From an uncultured Pseudovibrio sp. (lineage in GTDB: Bacteria; Pseudomonadota; Alphaproteobacteria; Rhizobiales; Stappiaceae): DNA of 64,000 nucleotides. Positions 48,395 through 58,566 of this stretch are shown here, one piece after another. The stretch covers positions 1 through 64,000 of the forward strand of contig CANMBS010000014.1 in the NCBI GenBank assembly GCA_947496145.1, given 5' to 3'. A program made the translations under genes and the position numbers. The notes beneath the pieces are model-generated. The model was not told where the DNA came from. It did no database searches and saw only the letters and a program-made list of their open reading frames with translations. Each line of letters starts with the position of its first letter. The first letter of the stretch is position 1.

Positions 48395-49687
48395 CTACAC
48401 CCGTTCCATCATTGCGATGAAGAAACCATCGGTTCCGGTGTGATAAGGAGTTAGCGTTACCATGCCTCTATCCCGGATCAATGGACGGCGAGACGTCTGC
48501 GCACCAAAATGCTCGTCCCATGCGGACGACAGATCTATCAGCTTGAACTCATCGTGATTTTTCAGGAACGCTTTGACTTGCAACTGATTTTCTGCAGGTA
48601 TCAAGGAGCAGGTTGCATAAACAAGCTTGCCACCTTTACGCAGAAAGCGTGCTGCATTTTCAAGCACTTGCGCCTGATCTTGAATACGACCACTGAGTGC
48701 ATTTTCTGTCACCCGCCACTTTGTGTCCGGGCGACGACGCCAGACACCGGTCCCAGAGCATGGGGCATCGACGAACACCCGGTCCATTTTGCCTTCACAA
48801 ATGTCCAGCGTGCCAGTCTGGGGATCAATCGTCTGGATGTTACGAACGCCTGCCCGCACCATACGGTCATAAAGCGGAGCAAGACGCACCTTATGGGCAT
48901 CGTAGGCGTAGATCTGCCCTTTGTTTTCCATCTGGGCAGCAAGAGCGAGGCTCTTCCCGCCGCCACCTGCACAAAGATCCAGCACCTGTTCCCCGGGCTT
49001 AGCACCAGACAGGATTGAGGCAATCTGAGAAGCCTCATCCTGAAGCTCAAACCAGCCTTTCCGGAATGTTTCTTCAGCTTGTACATGAGGTGATTTGCGC
49101 GGCCCCACAACTGGTTCCAGACGTACTCCAACCGGAGACAAACCGCTCACGTCAGCATTCAGATGTGAAAGTCGCTTAAGCACTTTATCCTGAGTGCTTT
49201 TCAGCGTGTTAACCCGCATGTCAATTGGAGCACGCTCAGACAAAGAGCAACCAACAGCGAGCGCATCTTCGCCAAAGTTCTCCTGAAAGTGCGGCCAAAG
49301 CCATTCGGGGACGTTTGCAGAAATCTGCTCATTGTCACCGACCTGTTTGCTTGCAAGCAAGGCTGTACGTTCAGTTTCAGTCAGAGGTTCTGGTGCATGA
49401 TGATCCTGCTCCATGACCTGATCCAGTTTCTCAACCGGATTGCCCCAACCCCACACATAAGTAGCGAGTACGAGAGCACGTGCACTGTCAGCTTCCATAG
49501 CCTGAGCATGGGAGAGCTTATGGCGCAGAGCATCAAAAACGAGATTCCCAATGGCGACACGATCACCGGATCCTGCAAACCTATGCTTGTTACCCCAATC
49601 CTTCAAAGCTTCTTGCACAGGACGGCGGAGCTCATTAATCTCTGTCAGCACTTCGATTGCAGCCGCAATTCGTCCACCGTCACGCAT
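48395..49687 (-). CDS. rsmB: RsmB/NOP2 family RNA m5C methyltransferase
   Basis: A SAM-dependent cytosine-5 RNA methyltransferase, 430 residues. The catalytic domain shows motif I VLDLCAGGGGKSLALAA, the motif IV cysteine in VDAPCSGTGVWRRRPD and the motif VI cysteine in YATCSLIPAEN. The N-terminal half is helical and NusB-like only in part, so the target (C967 of 16S rRNA, as for RsmB, or another site) is not certain. The 340-bp gap to guaB holds no gene, only the guaB terminator. Confidence 0.85.
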   Translation of the reverse strand: MRDGGRIAAAIEVLTEINELRRPVQEALKDWGNKHRFAGSGDRVAIGNLVFDALRHKLSHAQAMEADSARALVLATYVWGWGNPVEKLDQVMEQDHHAPEPLTETERTALLASKQVGDNEQISANVPEWLWPHFQENFGEDALAVGCSLSERAPIDMRVNTLKSTQDKVLKRLSHLNADVSGLSPVGVRLEPVVGPRKSPHVQAEETFRKGWFELQDEASQIASILSGAKPGEQVLDLCAGGGGKSLALAAQMENKGQIYAYDAHKVRLAPLYDRMVRAGVRNIQTIDPQTGTLDICEGKMDRVFVDAPCSGTGVWRRRPDTKWRVTENALSGRIQDQAQVLENAARFLRKGGKLVYATCSLIPAENQLQVKAFLKNHDEFKLIDLSSAWDEHFGAQTSRRPLIRDRGMVTLTPYHTGTDGFFIAMMERV

Positions 49688-49967
49688 GAATGATCCTTAA
49701 CTTCTAAGAATTAAATTTACGATTTTTTCGTTTGGCTTTGCAGCGTTTATGCCAATCCTGCGGGCATTTCAATAGTGCATAACATCACAGAAGCAAAGCG
49801 CACACCTTGTTGCCCAGTATTTCATTTTGCTTCGCACTCTGCAAACAAGTGGTTTTTCGAGTAAGTTACTTAGGAAATAAAGGCTTAGTGATTTTCAGCA
49901 ATAAATTCTCAAGGAATTTTGAAAGCGAAACAGAGGGACATACCCAACCCACTTCATAGTGCAAAGC

Positions 49968-50007
49968 AAGTGCGGCCACAGGAACCCTGCAGCCGCACTT
50001 GTTGTTT
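49968..50007 (-). terminator. Terminator of guaB
   Basis: AAGTGCGGC (49968-49976) pairs perfectly with GCCGCACTT (49992-50000), 28 bp after the guaB stop. A short T-rich stretch (TTGTTT) is present on the plus strand, and weaker T content on the minus strand. Confidence 0.6.
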
Positions 50008-50027
50008 ACTTACTTGAAACAGGAGAC

Positions 50028-51632
<1,605 letters not shown>

Positions 51633-51855
51633 TCACTACCATGGCTTTTCCGATTTGAAAAGAGGGTAACTGGCAATTTCGAAGGATAATTATGAAACTC
51701 ACAGCTATCCATTTGTTTTTATTAACCTTCACTGCTCATTACTGATTATTGGTAGAGGTCACTTCGCTAGAAGTATTCTGACCCAGAAATTGGCAGGTTT
51801 AACAAGTTGCTGGACAATATCAATTCATCAATAAGAAAAGCAACAATCTGAGCTT

Positions 51856-53255
51856 ATGCCTCATCGCCTTCGCATCACAACTATCGTAGTTGGCCTAACG
51901 CTTTTGCTCGTGCAGTTGGATGCAACTGTACTCGGGATAGCAATTGCCACCATAGCCAGAGATCTGCAAGTTGAGCCTCTGGCGCTCCATCTGACAATTT
52001 CTCTTTATCAGCTTACCCTTGCTGTTTTCATTCCTATTTCGGGCTGGCTTGCAGATCGCATTGGATCAAAACGGCTATTTGTCAGTGCTACCCTCATGTT
52101 TATGATCATGTCGATCGCGTGCGCAATTACGAGTGAGTTGACTTACTTGTTTGCGGCACGCGCTGCACAAGGCGTAGCTGGTGCCTTTCTTATGCCGGTT
52201 GGCTGACTAACTGTCATTCGCATGGCTGGCAGACGCAATCTTGTTGAAGCAATGGTTTGGGTTGCTACACCTGCTGCACTCGGAATTGCATTTGGCTCTT
52301 TTCTAGGTGGCGTTATTGTACATTATCCAAGTTGGCGATGGATCTTTTTGCTTAATCTTCCAGTTTGCATTGCTGTTGCGATACTAAGCAATTTTTACTT
52401 CCGCAACTACAAGAGTAAGACAAAAGCCCATTTTGATTTTTCAGGCTTCCTCTTACTTGGGGGGACTGCATCAACGCTTCTGGCAGGTCTTTCAAGTATC
52501 ACCAAATTTTCAGGGAGTATTATCTTATCGGCGGGACTTTGGGGTGCAAGCCTACTTTCTATATTTATGCTCATCTATCATGCTCGACGTGTGAAACACC
52601 CGGAAATCGACTTAAGGCTTTTCAGAAATGCCAGTTACCGAATTTCTATTGGAGCAGGTGTTCCTCTGCGCCTGGGAGTTGCCTCTTTTGCATTCGTAAT
52701 GCCGCTCATTCTTCAGATCCCAATGGGGTTTGACAGTTTAACCACTGGCATGCTTATGGGAACTACTGCTGTTGGCGCACTGCTTTCAAGGTTTGTTGCG
52801 CATCGCCTTATCAAAACAGTCGGCTTCAGGGGCGTCTTGCTTCCATTCACTCTGGTGCTTTGTCTGCTCACAGTCTTCATGAGCTTCATCTGGCTGCCCC
52901 ACTCACTGCTTGCGGTTACGGGCCTCATCTTACTTATCGGCTTTTCCCGCAGCCTTGTGTTCACCAGTGTGAATACAGCAAGTTATGCAGACCTCAAAAA
53001 TGCCTCATAAATCACGGCGTAGCTTTTGCTGGATTAGCGCAACAGCTTTGTATTTCACTTGCTGTTGGATTTGCGGCTGCGGTTTTGCATATCCGCCAAA
53101 ACCTAAGCCACGAGAGTATACTCACAGTCTACGACTTTACATGGCTGTCGATGTGCACAGGCTTATTTACACTGATTGCAGCCATGTGTTTCTGGCGACT
53201 GCCTCATCACATCGGGAAAGCGGAAGTTAAGCAACAGGCACATTTACACCAGTAA
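51856..53255 (+). pseudogene. MFS drug transporter (DHA2-like), inactivated
   Basis: The gene would encode a transporter of about 465 residues with 14 membrane helices. The first 116 codons (LLLVQLDATVLGIAIATIARDL, SGWLADRIGSKRLFV, FAARAAQGVAGAFLMPVG) end at TGA 52204-52206. Translation continues in the same frame with LTVIRMAGRRNLVEAMVW; family members have Arg at the stop position, so a CGA to TGA change is likely. A second lesion near 53008 shifts the frame: after SYADLKNAS* the homologous NHGVAFAGLAQQLCISLAVG is read in another frame to 53255. Two independent lesions make a sequence error unlikely. Confidence 0.85.
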
Positions 53256-53264
53256 TAATTCAGC

Positions 53265-53294
53265 AAAAAGGCTGGTCGTGACCAGCCTTAAAAA
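53265..53294. terminator. Terminator between the MFS pseudogene and rlmE (bidirectional)
   Basis: AAGGCTGGTC (53268-53277) pairs with GACCAGCCTT (53280-53289), with A5 on the left and AAAAA on the right; the minus strand reads into T residues. Confidence 0.75.
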
Positions 53295-53297
53295 CTG

Positions 53298-53999
53298 TTA
53301 CCTTGAGCCTTTATAGCCCTTAGCGAGAATAAACATCTCCGGGCTTCCTTTACGGCTCGCGGGCGGCTTAATGTGCGCTACAGACTTAAATTCCTTTTTC
53401 AGTTCCTGCAAAAGACTTGCCTCAGCACCGCCTGCAAAAACTTTGGAGAGGAAGGTGCCGCCTTCATTTAAATTTTGCCGGGCGAAGTCGATGGCAATCT
53501 CAAACAAATAGGTTGTTCGCAGGTGATCTGTCTGACGATGACCAGTTGTCGGGGCTGCCATATCAGACATAACAAGGTCTGGTCGATGACCACCCAACGC
53601 CCGCATCAGTTCATCTGGAGCATCATCATCCAGAAAGTCCTTTTGCAGGATCACCACACCGGGAATCGGCTCAACTTCAAGATAGTCGATACCGACTACC
53701 AAAGGCTCTTCATCTGTTGACCCGACTATCGGAGCTGTGAGCTGTGACCACCCCCCCGGCGCGCACCCAAGGTCTACGACACGCATTCCGGGTTTCAGGA
53801 TTTCGTGTTTTTCGTTAATCTCAATAAGCTTGTAAGCTGCACGAGAGCGGTAACCGTCTGCCTTTGCACGACGAACATAAGGATCATTGAGCTGGCGCTG
53901 TAGCCAGAGTGTTGAGGAGTTGGACCGTTTGCGCGCAGTTTTAACGCGCTGAAACATACCGCGGTCGCCTGTTCCTCGCCCACTTGAGTTGCGGGTCAT
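53298..53999 (-). CDS. rlmE: 23S rRNA (U2552) 2'-O-ribose methyltransferase
   Basis: RlmE (FtsJ/RrmJ) methylates the A-loop of 23S rRNA. The 233-residue product has the motif [13 protein letters not shown] with the catalytic lysine, SAM motif [27 protein letters not shown] with the catalytic Asp, and FLSKVFAGG with a catalytic Lys. Its ATG overlaps the stop codon of the Ppx/GppA gene (ATGA). This pair is conserved in alphaproteobacteria. Confidence 0.95.
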   Translation of the reverse strand: MTRNSSGRGTGDRGMFQRVKTARKRSNSSTLWLQRQLNDPYVRRAKADGYRSRAAYKLIEINEKHEILKPGMRVVDLGCAPGGWSQLTAPIVGSTDEEPLVVGIDYLEVEPIPGVVILQKDFLDDDAPDELMRALGGHRPDLVMSDMAAPTTGHRQTDHLRTTYLFEIAIDFARQNLNEGGTFLSKVFAGGAEASLLQELKKEFKSVAHIKPPASRKGSPEMFILAKGYKGSR

Positions 54000-55558
54000 T
54001 TGTTATATTCCTTTCTCGGGGCGCGGCGGCGCTTTTGGTTGGAGTTGCTCCAGACTTTGTCTGCGGCCATCATCTCCATGAGTATACCTTCTCGCAGTCC
54101 CCTATCAGCCACACGCAAACGCTGACAAGGCCACCTACGCCGTATACCTTCCAAAATCGCACAACCTGCAAGCACCAAATCTGCTCTGTCCTCTCCAATA
54201 CAAGGGTTTTCTACCCGTTCCTGATAGGACATATTCAAAAGCTGGTTAATCATGGCTGAAACATCTTCCTGCTCCATCCAGGCACCATCAACCCGGCGAC
54301 GATCATAGCGCTTCAAGTCTAAATGGACTCCAGCCAACGTCGTTACAGTTCCAGACGTTCCAAGCATATGGACATTGCCGCGCTCTATAGCACGGGACAG
54401 CTCGTTGCCAAGAGGAAATGTCTCCAATCGCTCAGTTACATCATCCACCATAGACTCAAACATTTGTGGCGTCACATGAACCCCACCATGCCTTTCAGCC
54501 AAGTTTACAACACCCAACGGCAATGAAGTCCATGTCCTTACAAATCGTGTTAGCGCAAAGCCTCTGGCACCATAACGGTTCCGCAGGTCCAGCCAGACAA
54601 TCTCTGAGGAACCACCGCCAATATCAAAAAGCAAGACACCATCAGCTTCGGGATCGACCAGAGACACACAACCAGCAACAGCCAGACGCGCCTCAGTTTC
54701 CTGACTGACAATTTCCAACTGCAAGCCAGCTTCTTTTCTTGCCCGTTCAACAAACTCTGCACCATTTTCAGCAGCACGACAGGCCTCGGTTGCGATCAGG
54801 CGAGCGCGCTGCACCCCGCGCTCGGTGATTTTTTGCTGACAAACCTGCAACGCTTCAATTGCTCTTGAGATCGCATCCTCTGAAAGACGCCGGTTTTTCC
54901 CAACCCCTTCGCCCAGACGGACAATTTTGGAGTAAGCATCAATCACACGAAACCCGCGCTGCTCCGGCCTTGCAACCAGCAGACGACAGTTGTTTGTTCC
55001 CAGATCCAAAGCCGCATAGAGTGCCTGCGATGCTGAAGCCTGATTACGATGACGTGTGGGGAATCTGTTTGTGCCATCGCTACGCATATCTGAGTGGCGG
55101 TGGCGGCCTTTATCTTCTGATCCCGTAGACCTGTATTCTTGTGCGTGCCGTAATAGTTTTTGCTCCGATGACTTGCCTTGTCGTCCATGCGTCGAAACAC
55201 GGCTTTTGGCCCCCTCCTTCACAGGAGCAGGCTGAAGAACCTCTACAGATGTGCCGCCCTCATCAACATTGACGATGGGCGCTTGTAGCTTCTGGTTTAA
55301 GAGCGCACGTCTTTCTGCCCTATTAGGCTTTGCTCGACGTGCTTTCCTCTGCCGCTTGGCACCTTCTGGACGAGAACTGCCAGTCTGTTCCGCCTGAGTA
55401 GCAGAATGACTCAGCTCAGAGCGCTGTGCAGACACATTTTTAGCGTCTCCACTCTGGCGCTTCTTATGGCGTTGCTTCCGTTTACCCTTCTTCGAGTTTT
55501 CCGGGACGCCGGGCGTTCTCGTTCCATCAGAAAAGGAGCGCTCACCCGTTTTTTTCAA
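53996..55558 (-). CDS. Ppx/GppA family phosphatase with a basic N-terminal extension
   Basis: A 520-residue protein. The catalytic domain starts near residue 180 with [18 protein letters not shown] and has the Ppx/GppA ATPase-fold motifs [13 protein letters not shown] and [17 protein letters not shown]. Such enzymes hydrolyse polyphosphate or pppGpp. The first 180 residues are Lys/Arg/Gln/Ser-rich and of low complexity, probably disordered. An internal ATG at 55087 would remove most of it, but lacks a ribosome site. It is coupled to rlmE. The exact substrate is undecided. Confidence 0.88.
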   Translation of the reverse strand: MKKTGERSFSDGTRTPGVPENSKKGKRKQRHKKRQSGDAKNVSAQRSELSHSATQAEQTGSSRPEGAKRQRKARRAKPNRAERRALLNQKLQAPIVNVDEGGTSVEVLQPAPVKEGAKSRVSTHGRQGKSSEQKLLRHAQEYRSTGSEDKGRHRHSDMRSDGTNRFPTRHRNQASASQALYAALDLGTNNCRLLVARPEQRGFRVIDAYSKIVRLGEGVGKNRRLSEDAISRAIEALQVCQQKITERGVQRARLIATEACRAAENGAEFVERARKEAGLQLEIVSQETEARLAVAGCVSLVDPEADGVLLFDIGGGSSEIVWLDLRNRYGARGFALTRFVRTWTSLPLGVVNLAERHGGVHVTPQMFESMVDDVTERLETFPLGNELSRAIERGNVHMLGTSGTVTTLAGVHLDLKRYDRRRVDGAWMEQEDVSAMINQLLNMSYQERVENPCIGEDRADLVLAGCAILEGIRRRWPCQRLRVADRGLREGILMEMMAADKVWSNSNQKRRRAPRKEYNK

Positions 55559-55977
55559 GTGCTATGCCTTTATGCAGCCCGAGGAGGTGAACTCCTTGGC
55601 GGACTGAAGTCATTTCAAGTTGGCATCATTGTAACAGCTTACCGACAAACAGCAATCGCCTCGATTAACTGGTACAGTCTTTAATTTAGTTGGCTTTTAG
55701 AAAATCAGTTGCGACTTCAAAGTGGTTGCATCGCCACATGTCTTCGGTAGGCACTTAATTAGCTTTTCTAAAAGGAAAGATCTGCGCAAAATTACAGAGT
55801 TCCTACCCGCTTTTACACAAGTGCATCGTACAAAATCGCCATAGCCTACTGATTTTGTTAAAACTCATGAGAACCAAGTTGACAAGGTAAGGTACGGACA
55901 CTAAAAGCCCTCTCACCGACGAATTGAGCGTCTCGCGTCACTTCGTGCGGCAGCAGTAGGTTACGTGCTGTATTGCT
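55559..55977. other. Non-coding region between host genes and the phage edge
   Basis: About 420 bp with no ORF showing coding character. It contains the promoter region of the Ppx/GppA gene. Confidence 0.4.
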
Positions 55978-56024
55978 GGGGATTAGTTTAATGGTAGATG
56001 AGCGCACTACCGCAGGTTTTCCCC
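55978..56024 (+). other. tRNA-like 5' half (possible tRNA remnant or att-like site)
   Basis: GGGGATTAGTTTAATGGTAG at 55978-55997 looks like the acceptor and D-arm half of a tRNA, with the A-box pattern TAGTTTAATGGTAGA. The second half of a tRNA (T-arm GGTTCGAATCC) is absent; the sequence ends with CCCC at 56021-56024 instead. This may be a truncated tRNA gene at the boundary of the phage region, or chance similarity. Confidence 0.35.
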
Positions 56025-56157
56025 ATTTTTCTTGTAAAACTTATCTTCTAAAACGGGTCAATAGCGTGGCTATTGTAAAACTTTACCGATAGAAGTTTGC
56101 ACGATTTCGTAATCACATTCCCCATCACAGTTCACTGAAATGATGTAATCTAAACGA

Positions 56158-56310
56158 AAAAGACCCGCCGAGTTTCCTCAGGCGGGTGTGACTACATTTC
56201 ATGGGATGAGGCTTTCGGCTCACACATGAGAGTGAGACTTTGCCATGTTGTTGGATGCCCGACTGGAGCCGCTGCCTGAAAACCGAAAGCGTAAAATTAT
56301 TGACAGAGCC
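56158..56310 (-). ncRNA. Candidate structured RNA with terminator
   Basis: On the minus strand the arms CGCTTTCGG (about 56282-56290) and CCGAAAGC (about 56210-56217) enclose about 65 nt that include a hairpin with CTCAC/GTGAG arms (56218-56236). It is followed by a GC-rich hairpin CCCGCC/GGCGGG (56163-56186) and a T5 run (56156-56160), a good terminator. An overlapping 62-codon ORF has no coding character and runs through the terminator. It may be a small RNA or the leader end of a phage transcript. Confidence 0.35.
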
Positions 56311-56386
56311 CATATAGATCAGTTGCCCTTAACTCGCTTCTTGTAACTACTTTCGATTACATATTGTTAGAATGAGATACGCTCCT

Positions 56387-56641
56387 TTAATTGGTCATGC
56401 CACTTTCTCGTAACGAAGCCCGTCGTTTCGCGATACCCCAGAAGATCGTTTGACAGACAGCAAACACACACCACCAAATCGCCATCCCGCTGAAATTAAC
56501 CTCAAGACTTGCCTCAAAGGCCATGAACAGCGCGTAGACAGAAAGACCTGTCAAAGCCACCGCGCCTACCAACCAGGCTGCAATTTTCAAACCCGCAAAC
56601 CGATTAGACAGATGAGGCGCAAAAGCACTCGTATTTCGCAT
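56387..56641 (-). CDS. Small membrane protein at the phage edge
   Basis: An 84-residue protein with two predicted membrane helices (about 18-43, AGLKIAAWLVGAVALTGLSV and on; and about 52-70, GMAIWWCVFAVCQTIFWGI) and a basic C-terminal tail. GGAGGGAAC directly before the ATG is a near-perfect ribosome site, which supports a real gene. No family is recognised. It could be a phage accessory (moron) gene or another lysis-related membrane protein. Confidence 0.65.
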   Translation of the reverse strand: MRNTSAFAPHLSNRFAGLKIAAWLVGAVALTGLSVYALFMAFEASLEVNFSGMAIWWCVFAVCQTIFWGIAKRRASLRESGMTN

Positions 56642-56880
56642 AGTTCCCTCCGTACAATTGTCAAATGCATCTATCCTGAGGTGGGCCTAAGAAAAAAAAC
56701 CCCCTCAAATACCAAGTAAAGCGGTCACACTGAATTGAAGATGATGAAAAATTCTAAATTTCACCAGTATTAACAAGCATAAAATCATTTTTTATCGCCA
56801 GATAATAGATAATAATAGCACAAAATAAGGCCAATAATTACCATATATAAAGATATGAATTAAATTTACGCATGAAAGAT
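56642..56880. other. AT-rich intergenic region
   Basis: A very AT-rich stretch (especially 56760-56870) with no ORF. It probably carries the promoter for the 56387-56641 gene; several TATTAT-like hexamers occur on the minus strand, but no single promoter stands out. Confidence 0.4.
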
Positions 56881-56904
56881 CGCTACCCCCACCGCAAGGT
56901 AGCG
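56881..56904 (-). terminator. Terminator-like hairpin after the 74-residue ORF
   Basis: CGCTACC (56881-56887) pairs with GGTAGCG (56898-56904), 7 bp after the stop of the ORF at 56911. The following T-tract is weak (ATCTTTC). Confidence 0.4.
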
Positions 56905-56910
56905 CTGGTT

Positions 56911-57135
56911 TTACTTCACCTCTACAGCCCCGTTTCTTATTCTTAAGCTGCCCTTTTTCCTGTAAATAATCTGATCGCAGGCTGCTTCTGAAATTGGTCT
57001 GACCTTCAAGTGATTGCAAACATGCATACTCTCCTCATCTGACAAGAGCTTCAAAGTTCCCAATGCATGATTGATCGCCCCTTCCTCATCCGCACCAAGG
57101 CCCAGAATTGAAGTTCTGTAAACTGCAACAAACAT
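56911..57135 (-). CDS. Hypothetical 74-residue protein at the phage edge
   Basis: A small soluble protein, MFVAVYRTSILGLGADEEG at the start, with a mid-part SDEESMHVCNHLKV and a basic C-terminus RKKGSLRIRNG. AGGAG lies 6 nt before the ATG, a good ribosome site. A perfect TATAAT hexamer lies about 145 nt upstream (57280-57285). I do not recognise a family. Confidence 0.6.
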   Translation of the reverse strand: MFVAVYRTSILGLGADEEGAINHALGTLKLLSDEESMHVCNHLKVRPISEAACDQIIYRKKGSLRIRNGAVEVK

Positions 57136-57279
57136 GAAAAACTCCTAGTATTGACGTGTAAATTATTTCACACATGCGCATTAGGAACCGTTTGCCATCA
57201 GTAGGTTACTGCTGAGAATAACAGGCGATTTTGAACGGCTTCACGTGTTCCCGCTTTTCACAGAAACTAGTCCGTTCGT

Positions 57280-57285
57280 ATTATA
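57280..57285 (-). promoter_or_regulatory. Candidate -10 element upstream of the 74-residue ORF
   Basis: A perfect TATAAT on the minus strand, with only a weak -35 candidate. It would start transcription inside the phage edge toward 57135. The remainder of 57136-57352 shows no gene. Confidence 0.3.
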
Positions 57286-57352
57286 CGCCTATGGAGGCTT
57301 TGGTTTGCCGGGACGGGAGCAGACGGGTTGGATAAAAGTGGGATGTGTGACC

Positions 57353-57448
57353 TTATTCGCTTACCTTTGGCAGTCTGGGATTCTCCCGCCACCTGTGGGC
57401 AAGCTTAATCAGTCCTTCAGAAAGAGCCAGACCACACAGCCCAAGCAC
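57353..57448 (-). CDS. Possible 31-residue hydrophobic peptide
   Basis: A GTG start at 57448, with AAGGAG 11 nt upstream, opens VLGLCGLALSEGLIKLAHRW and ends after RENPRLPKVSE. A short hydrophobic part and a basic tail would suit a tiny lysis or membrane peptide. It lies directly downstream of the 61-residue holin-like gene. Evidence is thin. Confidence 0.25.
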   Translation of the reverse strand: MLGLCGLALSEGLIKLAHRWRENPRLPKVSE

Positions 57449-57470
57449 AAAGCCTGTTGCTCCTTCAACG

Positions 57471-57656
57471 TTAGCCCCCCTTCTTGAACCAGACCTGATA
57501 GATCTTCGCAATGATCTGAACAGTGATCCAGACGGTACCCAAGATGGGCAGGACGATTTGCGCCTCTTGGGCAAGCCATTCAATCTGATCGTGAAGACTG
57601 GGCCATGCGAGAGCACCGGCTGCAACCGGTATAGTCATTTTATCCTGAACGTTCAT
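57471..57656 (-). CDS. Holin-like 61-residue phage protein
   Basis: MNVQDKMTIPVAAGALAWPS begins a 61-residue product with one or two hydrophobic segments (TIPVAAGALAWP and AQIVLPILGTVWITVQIIAKIY) and a short basic tail WFKKGG, the general shape of a small class II/III holin. GAAGG lies 6 nt before ATG 57656. It overlaps the end of the Rz1-like gene by 17 nt. It is placed at the end of the lysis block; the role is inferred from size, hydrophobicity and position. Confidence 0.55.
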   Translation of the reverse strand: MNVQDKMTIPVAAGALAWPSLHDQIEWLAQEAQIVLPILGTVWITVQIIAKIYQVWFKKGG

Positions 57657-57912
57657 AACAGCCTTCGTCCTCTTCCAATTCAGTGATGCGATCAAGAGAT
57701 TTTGCGAGCTCGTCAGAAACGGCGTCTGCGTCTCGTTCTTCCCACCGGATTTCTGCCAGCAGCGGACAAGGATCAAAGGCCGTAGGTGGAGGTCCGCGTT
57801 GCACGCTCACGCATGCGCTGACGGGAAACAGCAGTGCTGCGGTTAACAACTTTCCGGCGAACCTTAGCCAGCCTATTGGCCTGGTCGAGTTTGATCGTTT
57901 TAAGAGCGTCAT
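57640..57912 (-). CDS. Rz1-like outer-membrane lipoprotein spanin subunit
   Basis: A 90-residue protein with basic N-terminus, a hydrophobic signal (LLTAALLFPVSAC) and lipobox VSAC with Cys34, then a Pro-rich start of the mature part (QRGPPPTAFDPCPLL). This is the shape of an o-spanin (Rz1). The gene starts inside the upstream Rz-like gene in another frame, with a 140-nt overlap, the classic Rz/Rz1 arrangement. GAGGAG lies 10 nt before the ATG. Sequence similarity to known Rz1 is not something I can test here. Confidence 0.55.
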   Translation of the reverse strand: MTLLKRSNSTRPIGWLRFAGKLLTAALLFPVSACVSVQRGPPPTAFDPCPLLAEIRWEERDADAVSDELAKSLDRITELEEDEGCYERSG

Positions 57913-57997
57913 GGCGTATTAGCTCCTCATGGCGCTTGTCTTTAAGCCAGCCACGAAGGAAGTCCGTGACCAGCTTAATGAGAAGGTTCCAGATCAT
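57773..57997 (-). CDS. Rz-like inner-membrane spanin subunit
   Basis: A 74-residue protein with a short hydrophobic N-terminus (MIWNLLIKLVTDFLRGWL) and a charged helical, coiled-coil-prone part (KDKRHEELIRHDALKTIKLDQ). It is short for an i-spanin, but its position after the LLH holin (ATGA overlap) and the embedded lipoprotein gene in another frame fit Rz/Rz1. An alternative is a general phage structural peptide. Confidence 0.5.
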   Translation of the reverse strand: MIWNLLIKLVTDFLRGWLKDKRHEELIRHDALKTIKLDQANRLAKVRRKVVNRSTAVSRQRMRERATRTSTYGL

Positions 57998-58521
57998 GCT
58001 GTGGGGTCTTTCTGTACGGTGAGAGACTTGTCGTCCTTCACCACACCGATCACGCCATCACCATTGAGATCTTGCTGCAACCGCGCTTCAAGAAGTTCCG
58101 TCAGGCGCTCTGAGGAGAGTTTGAAATAGTCGATCGCAGCAGGAACAGCCTTCACTGCATAACTGGCAGCATGCCCTATGAGTTCATTCTTCGCTTCAAT
58201 CGTAAGGGATCGGGTGCTGTATTTTTGCTCAACCCTGGACCTGCCATACCTCACCCCGTTCATCAGGGCTTCGTTCAGCCGTTCCTTAAGCTGAGCATCC
58301 AGTTGAATGTTGGTTCGTTCTTCAAAGGCGTTCAAAGCCCGCCTGACAAAGTAAAGCAGCACAACGCCGATCACAGGAAACACAATGTCGAGCACGGATG
58401 TAAGGAGCGGAGAAAGGTCTATGGTAGCTGCCTGAACAGGGACAGGTGTGAGCACAAACGCAAAACAAACAGATAGCATCACCGCGCCTGCAAGAGCGCA
58501 GTTAAAAAGGTTCTTAAGCAT
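57994..58521 (-). CDS. LLH-type phage holin-like protein
   Basis: A 175-residue protein with a signal-like first helix (residues 8-32), a second membrane helix (LDIVFPVIGVVLLYFVRRALNAFEERTNI, about 44-62) and a long soluble C-terminus with KERLNEALMNGVRYGRSRVEQ, a pattern I associate with the holin family named after Lactobacillus phage LL-H. GAGGAAC lies before the ATG. It lies just after the amidase gene, as expected in a lysis cassette. The tail (LNGDGVIGVVKDD) is acidic. Confidence 0.65.
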   Translation of the reverse strand: MLKNLFNCALAGAVMLSVCFAFVLTPVPVQAATIDLSPLLTSVLDIVFPVIGVVLLYFVRRALNAFEERTNIQLDAQLKERLNEALMNGVRYGRSRVEQKYSTRSLTIEAKNELIGHAASYAVKAVPAAIDYFKLSSERLTELLEARLQQDLNGDGVIGVVKDDKSLTVQKDPTA

Positions 58522-58566
58522 GATGAGAGTTCCTCAGACTATAATGGAAGGGAGTTTCAGCGGTGT

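Noticed and set aside
52222-53010. Separate 262-residue transporter gene
   Set aside because: It is the in-frame continuation of the upstream 116 codons after a TGA stop; together they form one MFS gene, so it is treated as a pseudogene part.
56125-56313. 62-codon ORF on the minus strand
   Set aside because: It reads straight through the strong hairpin-T-run terminator and overlaps the nested inverted repeats; a structured RNA explains the segment better.
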